From: Marisa cornuarietis
Taxonomy: Eukaryota; Mollusca; Gastropoda; Architaenioglossa; Ampullariidae
Direction: 5' to 3'
Length of the DNA stretch: 64,000 nt
Assembly (NCBI GenBank): GCA_004794655.1
Contig: SMMW01000567.1
Span: 558,001-622,000 of the forward strand
A program made the position numbers and the translations under genes. How positions within the stretch are numbered: position 1 is the first letter of the stretch; every line of letters starts with the position of its first letter. Positions 23,679 to 35,485 of this stretch are shown piece by piece. The notes under the pieces were generated by a model. It searched no databases and was not told where the DNA came from. It worked only from the letters and a program-made list of their open reading frames with translations.

Positions 23679-23816
23679 AATCTTCTCCTCCAGTTGCAGC
23701 ACGAGGCAGCCCGTAACCTTTTCCCCCAAGCGCTGGTAGGCTGCAAGGTGCTGGGGTTGGTGACGAACGAGGGTCTAGCGTACGTCACGAAGGCCTTAAA
23801 GGGTGGCTGCACAAAG
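23679..23816 (+). CDS. Candidate internal coding exon, unrecognised gene
   Basis: The acceptor is strong: GCCTCTCGCCTTCTTTGCAG ends at 23678. The 138-bp exon is exactly 46 codons, open only in phase 0 (the other two frames have stops). Its third positions are rich in G and C compared with the AT-rich flanks. The peptide begins NLLLQLQHEAAR and later reads LGLVTNEGLAYVTKA, with hydrophobic and charged residues spaced as in a folded domain. The donor is ACAAAG|GCAAGT, the canonical form of a GC-AG intron donor. The exon is symmetric (0/0), so it could be skipped without a frameshift. If the donor is not used the frame stops at 23838. No family is recognised and no flanking exon is certain. Confidence 0.5.
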
Positions 23817-24244
23817 GCAAGTTTCCAAGGCCCTTGATGAAACGCCGTTCATCGCATAAAGAACACGGAATCAAAATATCAAAGAGGGCCGAGCAAATAA
23901 CCTTGGCAGTCAATTGCAGCACGTTGGCAACATCTCTCGCAAAATCTCGACCAGATCGCGAACTTGGTGATAACCGTCTCCGGGCGGTGCAGACGAGACA
24001 ACCTACGTCAACTAATGAACAAAGTGACGCAAGAGATGCAAAGGGTGCCAGAGCACGGAGTGCAGAGATGTCGACAAACGGTAGCCCTATAACCGCGGGC
24101 ATGCAGCGTGTCTTGCCCGCTAGAAACGGCAAATGTCACACAGTATTGCTGCCTGGCGTGATGTGGTTTATACCTCCTTCCCCCAGCAATCTTTCCCTCC
24201 TCTACTGCCCACCCTCCCACACACACTTCTCTGGCTATGAGCAG
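23817..24244. other. CpG-rich sequence, intron of the candidate gene if real
   Basis: Open for much of its length in one plus frame (23834-24382), with many CG dinucleotides. It could be an unmethylated segment or part of a retained exon. No domain is recognised. Confidence 0.3.
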
Positions 24245-24378
24245 AGGTTCATACACGGCTGTGTCAAAAGTGCGTTACTCGTGCGCATAAACTGTTGTAT
24301 GGTGTTTCGTGAACACAACCAACCCTATTATTTTCCCCATTGCTTACGAAAAAGCGAGGACAAGAAGACCTTTGAGAT
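24245..24378 (+). CDS. Weak candidate exon following 23679-23816
   Basis: A moderate acceptor (TTCTCTGGCTATGAGCAG) and a GAGAT|GTGAGT donor bound a 134-bp segment open in phase 0. That is the phase required after the 46-codon exon, and it ends in phase 2. The peptide includes VKSALLVRINCCMVF and LRKSEDKKTFE. Composition is less clearly coding than in the first exon, and the acceptor has interrupting purines. No family is recognised. Confidence 0.18.
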
Positions 24379-24522
24379 GTGAGTTTATTTTCCCAATGAC
24401 ACACGGAGCGACACTATATCACCACGAATCACTACTACGGCTAATACTGTAATTTGGCGAGTTTATTATTATTATTATTGTAATGCCTCCATATCTGTAA
24501 ATGCACGTTGTCCGTTCTACTA

Positions 24523-24525
<3 letters not shown>

Positions 24526-24569
<44 letters not shown>
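24526..24569. repeat. (TG)22 microsatellite
   Basis: TG run, preceded by a short (ATT)n tract at about 24464-24478. Confidence 0.95.
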
Positions 24570-24571
<2 letters not shown>

Positions 24572-27072
24572 GCCATTGTGCCCGTGTAATGAAAGTTTGT
24601 GTTTAATGTCAACACGATAGGTGTAGGACGCAGACTGATGGATCCCCCTGACTGAAGACAAACTGAAAATCAGAGACATTATCCTTTCAATAAAAAGATA
24701 CATTCTTAGATATACTCTCCTGCTAACGAAGGGAGCCGAAGAAATTCTCCTGTCCTCGACTGGAACCTAGCAGCACATGTAAATAATGTCGTGAACAGGT
24801 AAAGACCTTTCCTACACCATACCCCCTAGTCTGCACAATAAGCCTCGCGTGCATTGGCCAGTAAAGGCGGATGATTCAGCGATAAAGGAGATCATCGTTG
24901 CTGCTGATACAGGAGTAACTACCTGGTCCTTGCTCCTCAGCCACCCCACCCGTCTCTCTACCCTCTCCCTTTCCTCATTTGCCCTCTTGCTCCCTTGTCT
25001 GTGTGTCTGCGGTGCGTGTTAATGTAGCTCCCGATCATGCGCATTAGAGCTCTTGCATCTTGTACAGGTAATTAACAGGTTCTATCAAATCTACGGATCG
25101 CGGCTGCAGTTTTTTTTCTTGCTTTTCTATAGCTTTGAGGATTCGGGCAATAGAGCTCTGCTGCGTGTGTTTCCAACTTTCTCTCTCCCCCCTCCAACCT
25201 CCTTTTTATGAAAGCCTTTACTTTTTGAACCTGAAGAGTTTTCTGCTTTTTTGTTGTTGTTTTTTTTTTTAGTTATCAAGATGAAAACAATAGTCAAGAC
25301 AGCGCATAGTGTCACTTGTTTAATGAACTGTGGAGTTTGTTGTTTAATGTAAATTGTGCGGTTTGACCAAACATTTCACCTTAATGCATTTTTATGTGGC
25401 CGCTCACTGGACATCATGCTGTCCACTTTGACAATACAAAGTTCTTGCCATTTTTTTTAAGTATGATCGCGCGCTACACTTCAATTTCCTGGTTTGAGTG
25501 CGCACTACTTTTCATGTTGTCTAACACAACTTCATACAGCACTTCATGGTTGCAACTCAAACCGCCCCACGAACTTTTTGCAAGTAACGGTGCACCTCCC
25601 TCCATACTGACCACACGCGCACCCACTACATGAAGATCGCGTGCGAAAATACTCGAGAATGACTTCGAGCGGAAAAGACGAATGGTTACTGCTAGCGCAG
25701 AAAAGGGAGAGGGGGGTTGAAAAAGATAAGTTCCTTCACGGCAGACAACTCCCACACGGCCTCCGGCAAGGTTGACCAGTAATATGCCCACCAGATGAAA
25801 CCCTATGCATTTTCTCGGCTGGAGTTGCGAGCATGAAAGAAATGGGCCGGCGGGGAAGAAACGTTAAGACTTATGATAGTCTGCTTTATGGATATCCCCC
25901 CGGCAACCTGCCATCTTGTTTTCTCGCTCTCCACGTTTGCTCTGTTTACGCTCCAGTGGAACCGATGACAGGTTTACTGTGGTGAAAACCTTTAAACCCT
26001 CGTATGAGGAGCTTCATCAGGGTGAGCACCGCTCACTGCTACAGCCCAGTAGTCCAAGCATGAGAGACGAGTTTCTAATCTCTCCCCCTTACTTATTTAC
26101 CGTCTTCTTGAGAATGGTGTGGCTATGTAAAAAAAAAAAAAAAAGTAAGATGATAAATTTTAAAAAAGGTAAGTAAGAGAAAAAGGGGAAAACCCATTTC
26201 AACGAAATAAAATCTTATCAGATGATGGATTTATATTGGGCATCTTCGATACAGGCGATGGTCGAATTACTTTACGTGCTATTTGAAAGAAAAAATGTAA
26301 TATATGTTCAGTATCACATCACGGAGTAAAATATATATATATATATATAAGAACTCCACCAGAAAAAAAGGAATCGGGCGCAGAGAGAGAGAGAGAGACT
26401 GTAAGTACCGTGACTGTAAGTACAGCCTGCTGCCGTGTCTTAAATGGCCCAAAAGAAGTATGGGATAAACTACTACCTCTTCTCAATGAGTAATTGCTTG
26501 AGGAAAAGGCAAAACTGGTCTGAGAACAGCCTGCAACTATGATTTCATTGTCAGTCACGCGGCATTCAATGACTGGCTTGTTTAGGCGGCTACACGCTCT
26601 TCCATATGCAGGGACCGTTAAAAAAAACAAAACCCTCGAGAATACGGCATCGCATTACCGAGCATCATCAGAGTTTTCTTATCACTACAGCTTTCTCTCT
26701 CTTTTTTTGCAAATTGTTTTGTCTCTTCCGTTAAAACAACGGGATTTTTTCTCTCTTTTGATCCTCCTCTTTGCAATAAAGTTGCCAAATATTTGCTGTT
26801 TCAGCTGTGTGTTGATGGATTTACACTATATGATAGATGTATTACATCAGTTTGGTCCATCCTAAACATGACGATTTAAGCGAATGTTCACCCCTTTGTA
26901 ACTAGAAATGTTTATGGAGAAGGTTGGAGCTATCCGGAAACATCTGGATTTTGTAAAATAATACAATATTTTGCTGTACTTTCATTTTCCGTCATATTTT
27001 ATATATTTACGATGTATTCTTTACTTACGAAGAAGTTCTTAAGTCTTCTAGAAGCAGCAAAATGTTCTCGAA

Positions 27073-27103
<31 letters not shown>

Positions 27104-27344
27104 TGTGATGTACAAAGTATGTGTCCATCCTGCGCACACACATGCCAAGTTTTTCAGGTCCAGTGTCAAGCCTCGCAGCCCTCAACTAAGTAATTGCACG
27201 CAGACTCTCGTCACAAGCACCCCGCTCCATTACACCCCCACTGTCCCCAGTTGTTACAAAAGTTTTCTTTCCGACGTCTACGTCTTTACAAAAATCTCTT
27301 TTCCTGTCTGTTAATGGCGCTCGGGAACGTCAGACAATGGCGGT
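24570..27344. other. No gene seen; simple repeats
   Basis: Contains a T-run at 25254-25271, a poly-A run at 26130-26144, a (TA)n tract at 26331-26349 with a nearby (GA)n at 26382-26398, and an (AAT)n tract at 27078-27102. Several 60-108-codon frames lack any coding sign. 26880-27060 is strongly AT-rich. Confidence 0.5.
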
Positions 27345-27362
27345 GCGGAGCAGACGCTGCTC

Positions 27363-27494
27363 GAAAGTTCTGACGCCCAAGTGGTATGCAGAAAGGGTCT
27401 GATGCTTCATATGTGTGAAGAAAGTTCTGACGCCTAAGTTGCATGCAGAAAGTGCTGACGCCCAAGCTGCACGCAGAGCGTGTTAGCACCCATG
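27363..27494 (+). repeat. ~30-bp minisatellite (AGAAAGTTCTGACGCCCAAG)
   Basis: Units beginning GAAAGTTCTGACGCCCAAG or GAAAGTGCTGACGCCCAAG with TGCATGCA/TGCACGCA tails occur about four to five times. The second and last units are more diverged. Confidence 0.7.
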
Positions 27495-27500
27495 TCAAAT

Positions 27501-30500
27501 GTCGAAAGATGCAAAAGTGAATGCAAGGATCGTCGCCAGACCTGCGAGTGCGCAGACGAAACGAATAACATTGCATTTCATCGTCTGCCCAACTCATCCA
27601 CAGTGCGAAAGTGACCCATGGACCGCTGGTGCGCTCTCTTCCCCGTCGGAAGATTAAAATGCCCGACAAGGTATTGAACACCGGGGGGATGAAAACAGCT
27701 TGCTAGCTTCGAGATATCTGACGAACCGAAACAGGTGCTTGCGCCAAGGGCTTAGAGAAAGAGACCCAGAACGTTTCACTGGTTAGAATCCGAACATCCT
27801 CTCTTTATCCCTCTATCTTTGATCTCTTAGAATGCGAGACACATACAGACTGGCGATGTTTGCCACAAGGACTTAGAAGGATGATTTTTTTTTTTGCCGC
27901 TAAAATCAGTATGAGAATCGTAATTTATAAATAATTTTCTTCACTTGGGTTGTCTGTACATCAGACTACAGAAAATAATCCTTTTTTTAAATAAAAAAAA
28001 TCAGTTTACCTTTTTCCTTCTTATCATCATCTTTGTTTCAGCTCCAAAGAACACCCTTTTATGTATCTGCGGGTACCTAAGCTGATTACCAGTAAGCATT
28101 AATTATTTATTTTATGCAAACAAATTTTGGAAAAATACGAAAGTAAACTTTTGAAGCAAATCAAATTCATAGAATAAAACAATAGATCTACACAATTGTA
28201 AGTGCTTGCAACAAAAGCACTAAACTTTCTGTACTGCTATTTATGTCTTTATGTCACACGCAGCCATATCTAAGGTTTTGTCAAGAGGATTTTCAAGATT
28301 AGAAACAATTTAATCCTTGCTTTGACTCTCACTTAAAACATATCATGAACATCTGCTGCTATGGAGCTCTTACATATTTACTTCACCGATTATTATTCAG
28401 AATTTGCTAAACTAATTGTCGAAAGAAAAATATCCATGTCCTTGGTCATCGTGAAACATTCGAATGTGCATTAATTGCACAAAAGACGAAATGAGACGGA
28501 TATTTGAGTGTACTGTGAAAAACACAAAGCTACACCAAGTAGCAGAGTGCTGCACTTACTTACATCATCCGCAAGACAGAGCGATAGCTGCAATTTTTAA
28601 AATCACGTGAGATCTTGACCGGAAGTACGTCACAGCTAATCACTCTCTTAAAGCAGAAGAAAATAAAAACATTCGGTATGCACGTGGAACTAAACTAAAT
28701 CCCAAACTCATCATTACTGTGCGTTACAAGAAATCAAAGACGCCATCATTCGCCAAGAGTCATCAGATATGAACCATTTTCGGCTAGAATGACAAGCTGC
28801 GGACATAATTTCTTCGCAGTAGAGTTGTTTCCCCAAATACACCTCTCGGTATCAGACACGCACAAAGGTCGCTTCCTCATCTCTATTTCCCCGTCAATTT
28901 TTCTTTGATCGGGGGCTGAAGAATGTTGGCACCTATCGCTTGTATAACGAATCTCTTGATAGGAGAACTGTGGTGAAATAAATTGCATAAATGTTATCGG
29001 TGCACTCACTTATTTCCAGATCAGACCCAAAGCTGATGCTTTTCAATCGCAACTAATAAGTTCCCTGGAGTATGAATCGTGCTGTTTCTAGCAGCAACGG
29101 TTCCTCGAGTGCATCTCAGGCTGCAGATGCGCTGTGGTGCCGACGAAGAGTCTCGGTGCTGGCTGGACGTACAGCCGTTTTGCCTCAAGGCTGTTTTATT
29201 TGTGTAACTCAGCAAGCAAGTTTTTCACAAGCTGTGATCAACACTGAGCATGCACAAGCTGACCTGACCCTTGTCCTCGGTCATCTTCCCTCTCCTTCCC
29301 AGGGCGAGAATCTGGAACCGCCATGAATTAAAAAAAAAATGTTGTTAACATAAAAACAAAGAACACTTGCCATGCCACTCTTTTTGTCAATGAACTCGAT
29401 GACGAAGACTACTTGACTACTCAGCGTGACTACACGACATAATCTTATCTGTGTGCATAAAGTAAACTCTTGGGAGTTGCCTGCATGAGTTTTCGGGGAA
29501 TCTGCTATCCATACATAAAATGACCATTAAAGTTCAGTCACAAAATGCCTTTTCTTTCGGCTCAAGCCGTTAGGACGAACCATACCCTGCTGAAGCAGTT
29601 CAAGCATGCAGCTATAGAAAATATCTTGAGCTTCTCCTTCGTCGCGGTTTTAGGGTTCATACTTCTCAAAAGGTCATAGATAAGTTAGAAAGGATTGTCA
29701 GGTACGTTTTAGAAACGTTCGACTGGCATCCTCCATCCCATATTTTGCAACATCTAACGCGATCACTCCAAAAAAAGGCATGATTATTACATGATTACGA
29801 CCTACTTTTCTTATCCAGCCGACCATCTGACTGAACTTCTCGTTTCATCATTTTGAAAGCCAGAACAGGTAGTTTTTTCAACTACCATCATCCCCCCCTC
29901 CCCAAAATAAGCAGTCTTTGTTCAAGAAAGAAGCCGAACTTGTTGGCCGTCTCAATCTTTGTGATCGAAGCCACCTGTTTCACGCACTATTTTTTTAAAA
30001 AAAAACGTCATCATAGCATAGCTACATGCATATGTATTTGAAATAAAAAGATTTTATTTTATAATTATTGTTGTTTTCAAGATATGTCTATACTATCATC
30101 ATGTTTTCACGCAAAACCCCCAAAAAACAAAACAAAAAAAAGGTCAAACCAACTAGTTGAAATCTTGAGAGGATGCGCTATGTAACCCGACCTCTCTAGC
30201 CTATATTGCACACACACTAGCCTGGATCTGTCACTCGGAAAATGTTCCGTCTTGACCCCTGTTGCACCATCTTCCATCTGCTTGCCGCCCCCTCTGGCTC
30301 GGAAGGTGTGCGTACGATGGAGATGGATGGCGTTACACGAGGAAGGAGGAGTCTTAAATGAAGCGTGAATGACGAGGCTGCCCTTCGCCTTCGTTCAAGC
30401 GAGTCTGAACATGTGTTATCGCTTAGCAGATAGAGCACTTCTTACCAACAGCAGGTGGTTCACAAAGACAGCAAACTCCAAAGACGAACTGAATGACCTT

Positions 30501-30665
30501 TGAACAAGTTCGTGGTGTGGCCTTCTGCGCGTTCATCAAGCAAGCACGCACGCACCCACCTCACACAAAGAAGCAGACGCAGATGCAATAAAATATGCAC
30601 GCACGCACGCACACACACAGAGATACTATAGATTAAACCTAGCACCATTTTCGTGTTCAGATTAA
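27501..30665. other. No gene seen; AT-rich
   Basis: Long AT-rich interval with T- and A-runs near 27886, 27980 and 30000. Minus frame 28746-29009 and plus frame 29072-29326 are unrecognised. No RNA gene, transposon end or promoter evident. Confidence 0.5.
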
Positions 30666-30712
30666 CACGATTCAAGATTCTTTATTTCTGTCACCCTCTA
30701 AGGGGTACTGAG
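30666..30712 (-). mobile_element. Possible LINE 3' terminus
   Basis: The plus-strand text TCAAGATTCTTTATTTCTG and TAAGGGGTACTGAGATAC, read reversed, resembles the AATAAAGAATCTTGAA-type ending common to CR1/L2-like LINE 3' ends, and is analogous to the end at 5058. No coding remnant was found upstream on the minus strand (30713-31050), so this is tentative. Confidence 0.3.
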
Positions 30713-31800
30713 ATACTAAAAATATATCCATACATATTCACACAAATCCTGTCTTTATATACAGTATCTCTCACTCACATACACACACTCACTGGTCAGT
30801 TTGTGACAGCTTATGTATAAAAAAACCAAGCAACAAAAAACTCACAACAAAACAAATTCTTCGTATCACTCACTCATTGAAAGAAAACAACTATATAGTA
30901 TTAGCACTACCCATATTCCGCACTTCTCAACCTTCTACTTTAAGTAAGAGGCATTCACAGACTGATTTAAAGACTAGCACAGCTCACAACTCACAAAACT
31001 ATGCTGAGCTTAGAGGCGCATTGCGAACATATGCTTCGACTCGGTACCTGTGACCAGATAAATGTGGACCAACACTTCGGCGGACGATGTGCCCAGAGCT
31101 TTTCACACTACGAGTGACCCGACACGCGAAGAGGTGTTCTGGAAGAGGGCCCGTGTCGACAAAGCACCTTCCTCACTTCTGTTTCGCAAAACAGATAGCG
31201 TCTGGGCACAGCTCACGCTTTCATCTCTTCCAGGATTTTTGCCTCGTTGATGTCTCCCGCCCTCACAGGTTTGCGCACAGGAAAGGCCTCCGAAGGATGG
31301 GAACATAGTAAAAGGCGCCAGGCTCAGGATCCTGTCTGCTTTTTGTCTTTGTGATGTGGCTTTCACGTTTTGATAATCTAGCAGGTGATTCACATTCAAA
31401 ACCCACTGACCTAAAGATGTGTTCCGGGAAGATTACCCACGAAGGCTGACCTAACGTACATTTGCCAGGTCCAGACGGAACCAGGTTATTCCCCACGTTT
31501 GGCTCTGGCCCATGAACAGCCATCTGGCAACAAAATGATAATTCTAAGGCGGAGGAGGGAAAGGAAAAGGTGAGAGCCACCTGCCTGTCTGGCAGTAATC
31601 AGTCTAAACACGAATGACGAATGCCTCAGTAGGACATGTACTAAAACGGGTAAACAATTGGAAATACTTAAAACCTCCCTCTTGTGGGCAGGGATTTTGT
31701 TTAATAAAGCTGCACAATTAAACAATAAAAATTTGTAAGCGATAACTCCTTGTGTTTTTGGAAAAGGGAGAAGAAAACGTTGATAACAATGGCAGGGAGA
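30713..31800. other. No gene seen
   Basis: CA-rich fragments near 30770-30795; otherwise unremarkable. Overlapping short frames at 31062-31580 on both strands have no recognisable motif. Confidence 0.45.
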
Positions 31801-31992
31801 AGCAGGCTGGAAAGTGCTGGTACTGGGTATACTCCCTGATTTACCCCAGTCACAAGCATAACAGTCATCACTGGGAGCGCTGAGTATACTCCCTTGAATT
31901 CCCTCGTCTCGCATAAACAAGACAATCGCTACTAGAGACGCTGAATATACTTCATGACTCACTCCAATCACTAACAGAACAGTCGTCATGAG
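31800..31992 (-). repeat. ~60-bp minisatellite, three units
   Basis: Units with GTATACTCCCT(T)GAATT-like cores start near 31825, 31883 and 31942 and share CATAACAGTCATCACTGGGAGC-type text in diverged form. The ~60-bp period is close to a multiple of three, so it keeps the minus frame 31486-32136 (216 codons, the longest in the window) open. That frame is therefore best explained by the repeat. Confidence 0.6.
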
Positions 31993-32689
31993 AGTGCGGA
32001 TAGCGTGTTCACCCACAGTTGTAATGTTTGTGATTTGACCCTCGAAGACGAGAGGCGACAATTGGTTACCACGAAACGCACACACCTGTGACCAGAAATG
32101 ACTTCTTTGCGACCAGAAAGTTGCAAACTGTGACAAGACAGCAGCAGGCTGAGTGGGATGCAGGAAGCAAGAGAGTCAGTGGTAATAACCAGCAGCATTA
32201 GCTCAGATCATTAGTGGTTTCTGTGGACTAGTTAAATTAGTGGGAAGGTTGAAGTAACATAGACAATACTGGCAGCACTGCCAGCAGCAGAAGTAGGACA
32301 CTTAATCATGGCAATCATTTCATCCTGGCGCGTCGCCCAGCTGTTGTTTCTGATCCCGTGAAAATAGTGAAAAAATGTGAAAACTTATGAGGCCTAGAAA
32401 AGGATTCCTTATTTCTATGATTTAAAAAAATCAGAAGCTTATAAATAGAAAAGTGGGACAGAAATTAACATACTTCGCAATGCTGGAGTCCCACTGTTCC
32501 CCACAGTGGTGCAGAAGAGTCATCAATCTCCCCCCCCCCTTCCACCACCCGAGCCAAGGGAAAATAGTTTCGTTGCCTTGTGGGCAATCTTGGAAAAGAT
32601 AAAGGCGAAGGGAGTAAATCTCTACAGAAAATCATGATGCTCATACGGGTTCAGTGAGCGAAGACTTTCCGATAAAAGTACCGTCCAGA
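31993..32689. other. No gene seen
   Basis: A 45-bp minus-strand segment bounded by TCTTGTCACAG and CACAG|GTGTGTG (about 32095-32140) mimics an exon, but it is itself an internal direct repeat. A C-run lies at 32529-32540. Confidence 0.45.
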
Positions 32690-34110
32690 ACCCAGTGACC
32701 AGTGTCCACTTGTTCGCGACCAGGCCGACCCATCGGCTGTAGTTCACTTGGAGAGGAAGATGGGCGTCACTAAGTGTATAAGCCCAGAGGCAGGGCCGTA
32801 GATACTCGTCGCAAAAGAAATATCATGCCTGATCGATTGAAGCCGGGTCAACAATGACCGCGCAACGTACCGACAGGCTCCACGGGGGTAAAAGAAAAAA
32901 TCTGCTTCTGGAATCAAAGCAGATTTAAACTTTAGCGAAGGAATGGCCATTGGTACGTGGAACGTCCGCACATTACACCAGTGCCGCAAAATGAAAAACT
33001 CACCCATGAGCTAGAATGGTACCTGAGGGACATTGTAGGATTGGAGGACAGGATTTAAGGAGACATCATTTGCCATCAGCTCTGGTACAGTGAGGAAGAC
33101 GCCAGATAAGATCATGGCTTCGGCTTCCTCCTACACAGGAAAGTGGTCAAAGCCGCCATCAGCTGTTCACCCATATCCAGCAGGTTGATCTTTACGTGTC
33201 TCTGTCAGGCATCAAAATGTCACCATTGTCCAAGAAGATGTCCCTAATTCCATGCACAAACACAAAAAAGTGAAGATGTCCTACCAACTGCTATAAAAGA
33301 ATATAAAGGCAGTTCCGAAAAGGAATATCTTCGTTGTACTCGGTGGCTGAAACGTGAATTAAGGTCGCCTCAGAGGCCCACCAGCAAATGGACAGGTGGG
33401 ACGGTGGGCACGCTGGCATGGTGACAAAAGCCTCAGAAGATCATGTCTTTTCTCAGTTGCCGACGAAAGAATAAACGGCAAAGAGCACGATCAAGCGCCA
33501 TTGTTAGGTGGGGGAAGCAAGACATTAGGCCAGGAAGCTGTCTTAAAGTCAAAGAAAGAAATCGCTTGCTGAAGGAGTTAAGATGGCCCATTCAACACAC
33601 TTTTTCGCCCTCTTAGGCTAAGACAATTTTTGTTAACTTAACCGAAGTCTTAACCCAACTTAAGACCGCCCATGCAGCGCAGCCCAATGTCAGACAGACA
33701 GTGGCAACGGCTAGACCGAACAGGGTCTGGCGCAGCCAAAGCATCTAGTTTATTACGAAGTACAATCTGTAGTCCTTTGTAGTAGCAAACCTGCTTTACG
33801 GATGTGAAACGTGGACTTTGGTCACCGATACAAAGATCCAAGCATTCCAGAGCAAGAGTCTGAGAAGGTTGTTCTGTGTCAACAAGGAGCAAAACACTAA
33901 TGAGTGCACACGAAGCACGCTCGCCACTTGTATGACACCAGGAATCCCCTACTTGGAAGTCAAGCGGCGTAATCTGGTCTGGTCTCAGTGGTCTGGTCAT
34001 GTACCACATCGCGACATGGTCGAAGACTATCCTTCAAATGTACCTGGCAGGATTGTCGTCGACGCGATGGCCAGAGGAAGACTGGTTTATGAACGTGGAT
34101 TCTTCCTCTT
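32690..34110 (+). mobile_element. Decayed LINE copy: endonuclease fused to RT C-terminus, centre deleted
   Basis: From 32940 the plus strand reads MAIGTWNVRTLHQC, the start of an apurinic-type endonuclease. After frame changes, IKAVPKRNIFVVLGG (about 33305-33350) matches the IKAIPKKD-LIVQGDWNAKVG block, with the catalytic GDWN altered. From about 33640 the C-terminal part of the polyprotein appears: LLYGCETWTL (33790-33820), KIQAFQSKSLRRLF and IPYLEVKRRNLVW. The whole reverse-transcriptase fingers and palm are missing between about 33510 and 33640, so this is a deletion derivative. 32690-32935 is probably the 5' part. Family: endonuclease-bearing non-LTR element of the type often annotated in molluscs as craniofacial development protein 2-like. 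Many stops and shifts; dead. Confidence 0.8.
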
Positions 34111-35411
34111 CCAGAAAGTGAAGACACACCTTTTGTATCGTGGAGGTCAGAATTAGCTTCTCTGAATGATTTTTGCAAACCAGCTAAGGGTGTCCACATT
34201 TTTATAAATGGGACACACAGGAAGGACAACGACGATGATGATAAAGGCGATAATATTTTAAATATATTTTTAACAGTTACACATCACGTTGAAATCGTGA
34301 TGTAGAAGGGATTATAGACAGTCATTAGACAAACAGTTGAGCACACACACACACACACACGCACGCACGCACGCACAAAGCGAAAGAATAAGTTAGCCTT
34401 TATCATCTTGGCGCATCACCAAGACATGCTGTATGGAAAATTTTCACTGAAATAAGGCAAGAGAAGACTCTAATGCCCGTAATAAAGTGAGCAGTAGGAC
34501 TGCGCAGTTTCCTAGTGCGAGCTGACTACCTGAATTCAAGAACGATAGCCTGGTGGCCTCCTTCTGCACCAGCCGAGGAAATGTGTTTGTTATTAGGCTA
34601 TTTCAGCCTTCCTTAGGTGTTTACTTTTTTCCCCCCCATCCACTTGCTTAACGCGCTTGAGGCACCGTTTCCAGACGGAACTTCCAGACAGGCAAGTGGT
34701 GAGTAGGACAGCCCGAGGCTTTTAGAATAGAAAAGATAAGAAAAAAAAATTAAGCTTAAGGAGTTAAAATCGTATAGTGGCCGGCAATAGAGTTTAATCA
34801 TGGACATCATCGCCATGTTGTCGGATTTACGACTGTTTACTCAATGCAACGCCAGTGTTAAATCCTCTTTTATGAAACATACAACAAGTGACTGGTTTTT
34901 GTCCCTCAGTCTCTAATTGCCAACAGGGAATTCTTCTTATAATTTAAGTCTATGTTGTTCCTCTTGATCTTGTATATCGTAGTTACGCTGGAGCAGCCAG
35001 CAGGTAATTTTAGTGCTCAATATGACTGAACAATAACACGACCAACAAAAACATAACAAAACAATTCGCGATGTAATTAACCTTGTGCACCCGCTACCAC
35101 AAAGTTGAGTTTTGTTTTTAGTCACCAAACTGATTCCCTCAAGAAAAAGTACAAAACTAAAACGAAAATAAAAGTAAAGAAGTGTCATGTAAAGCATTGT
35201 CAGCAATGTGTGAGATGCTACAACACCGTGTTGAACAAAACAATAGTAGATTTGTGGCCAAAAGATGAAAAGCTTATATATGTTATATGTATTTGTTATT
35301 AGGATAGCTGTACTCAAGATTGCTACTTAAAGTAGATGTTGTACGTGTTCTAGCTTACTTCAGTATTTTGACATACGTTAGTTTCATAATTTTAATGTTG
35401 CTCGTATCTTC

Positions 35412-35416
<5 letters not shown>
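34111..35416. other. No gene seen; one CA/CACG tract
   Basis: An (AC)n(GCAC)n tract lies at 34342-34376. The rest is AT-rich, with short frames lacking any coding sign. Confidence 0.5.
34342..34376. repeat. (AC)n(GCAC)n microsatellite
   Basis: CA repeat passing into GCAC units. Confidence 0.9.
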
Positions 35417-35459
<43 letters not shown>

Positions 35460-35485
35460 AACTGCACACACACACACACACACAC
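35417..35485. repeat. Interrupted (AC)n microsatellite
   Basis: AC runs at 35417-35458 and 35465-35485, separated and followed by CCAACTGC. The interruption itself is duplicated, so part of the array grew by units longer than two bases. Confidence 0.92.

Noticed and set aside
23834..24382. 182-codon plus frame as a single-exon gene
   Set aside because: No recognisable domain; better read as intron plus a weak exon at its 3' end. CpG richness alone can keep frames open.
31486..32136. 216-codon minus frame, the longest in the window
   Set aside because: Its middle is a ~60-bp minisatellite whose period is near a multiple of three, which explains the lack of stops; no domain or promoter.
33818..34156. 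112-codon frame as a host gene
   Set aside because: It is the C-terminal part of a LINE polyprotein (LLYGCETWTL region), as is 39368-39703; both have broken frames on either side.
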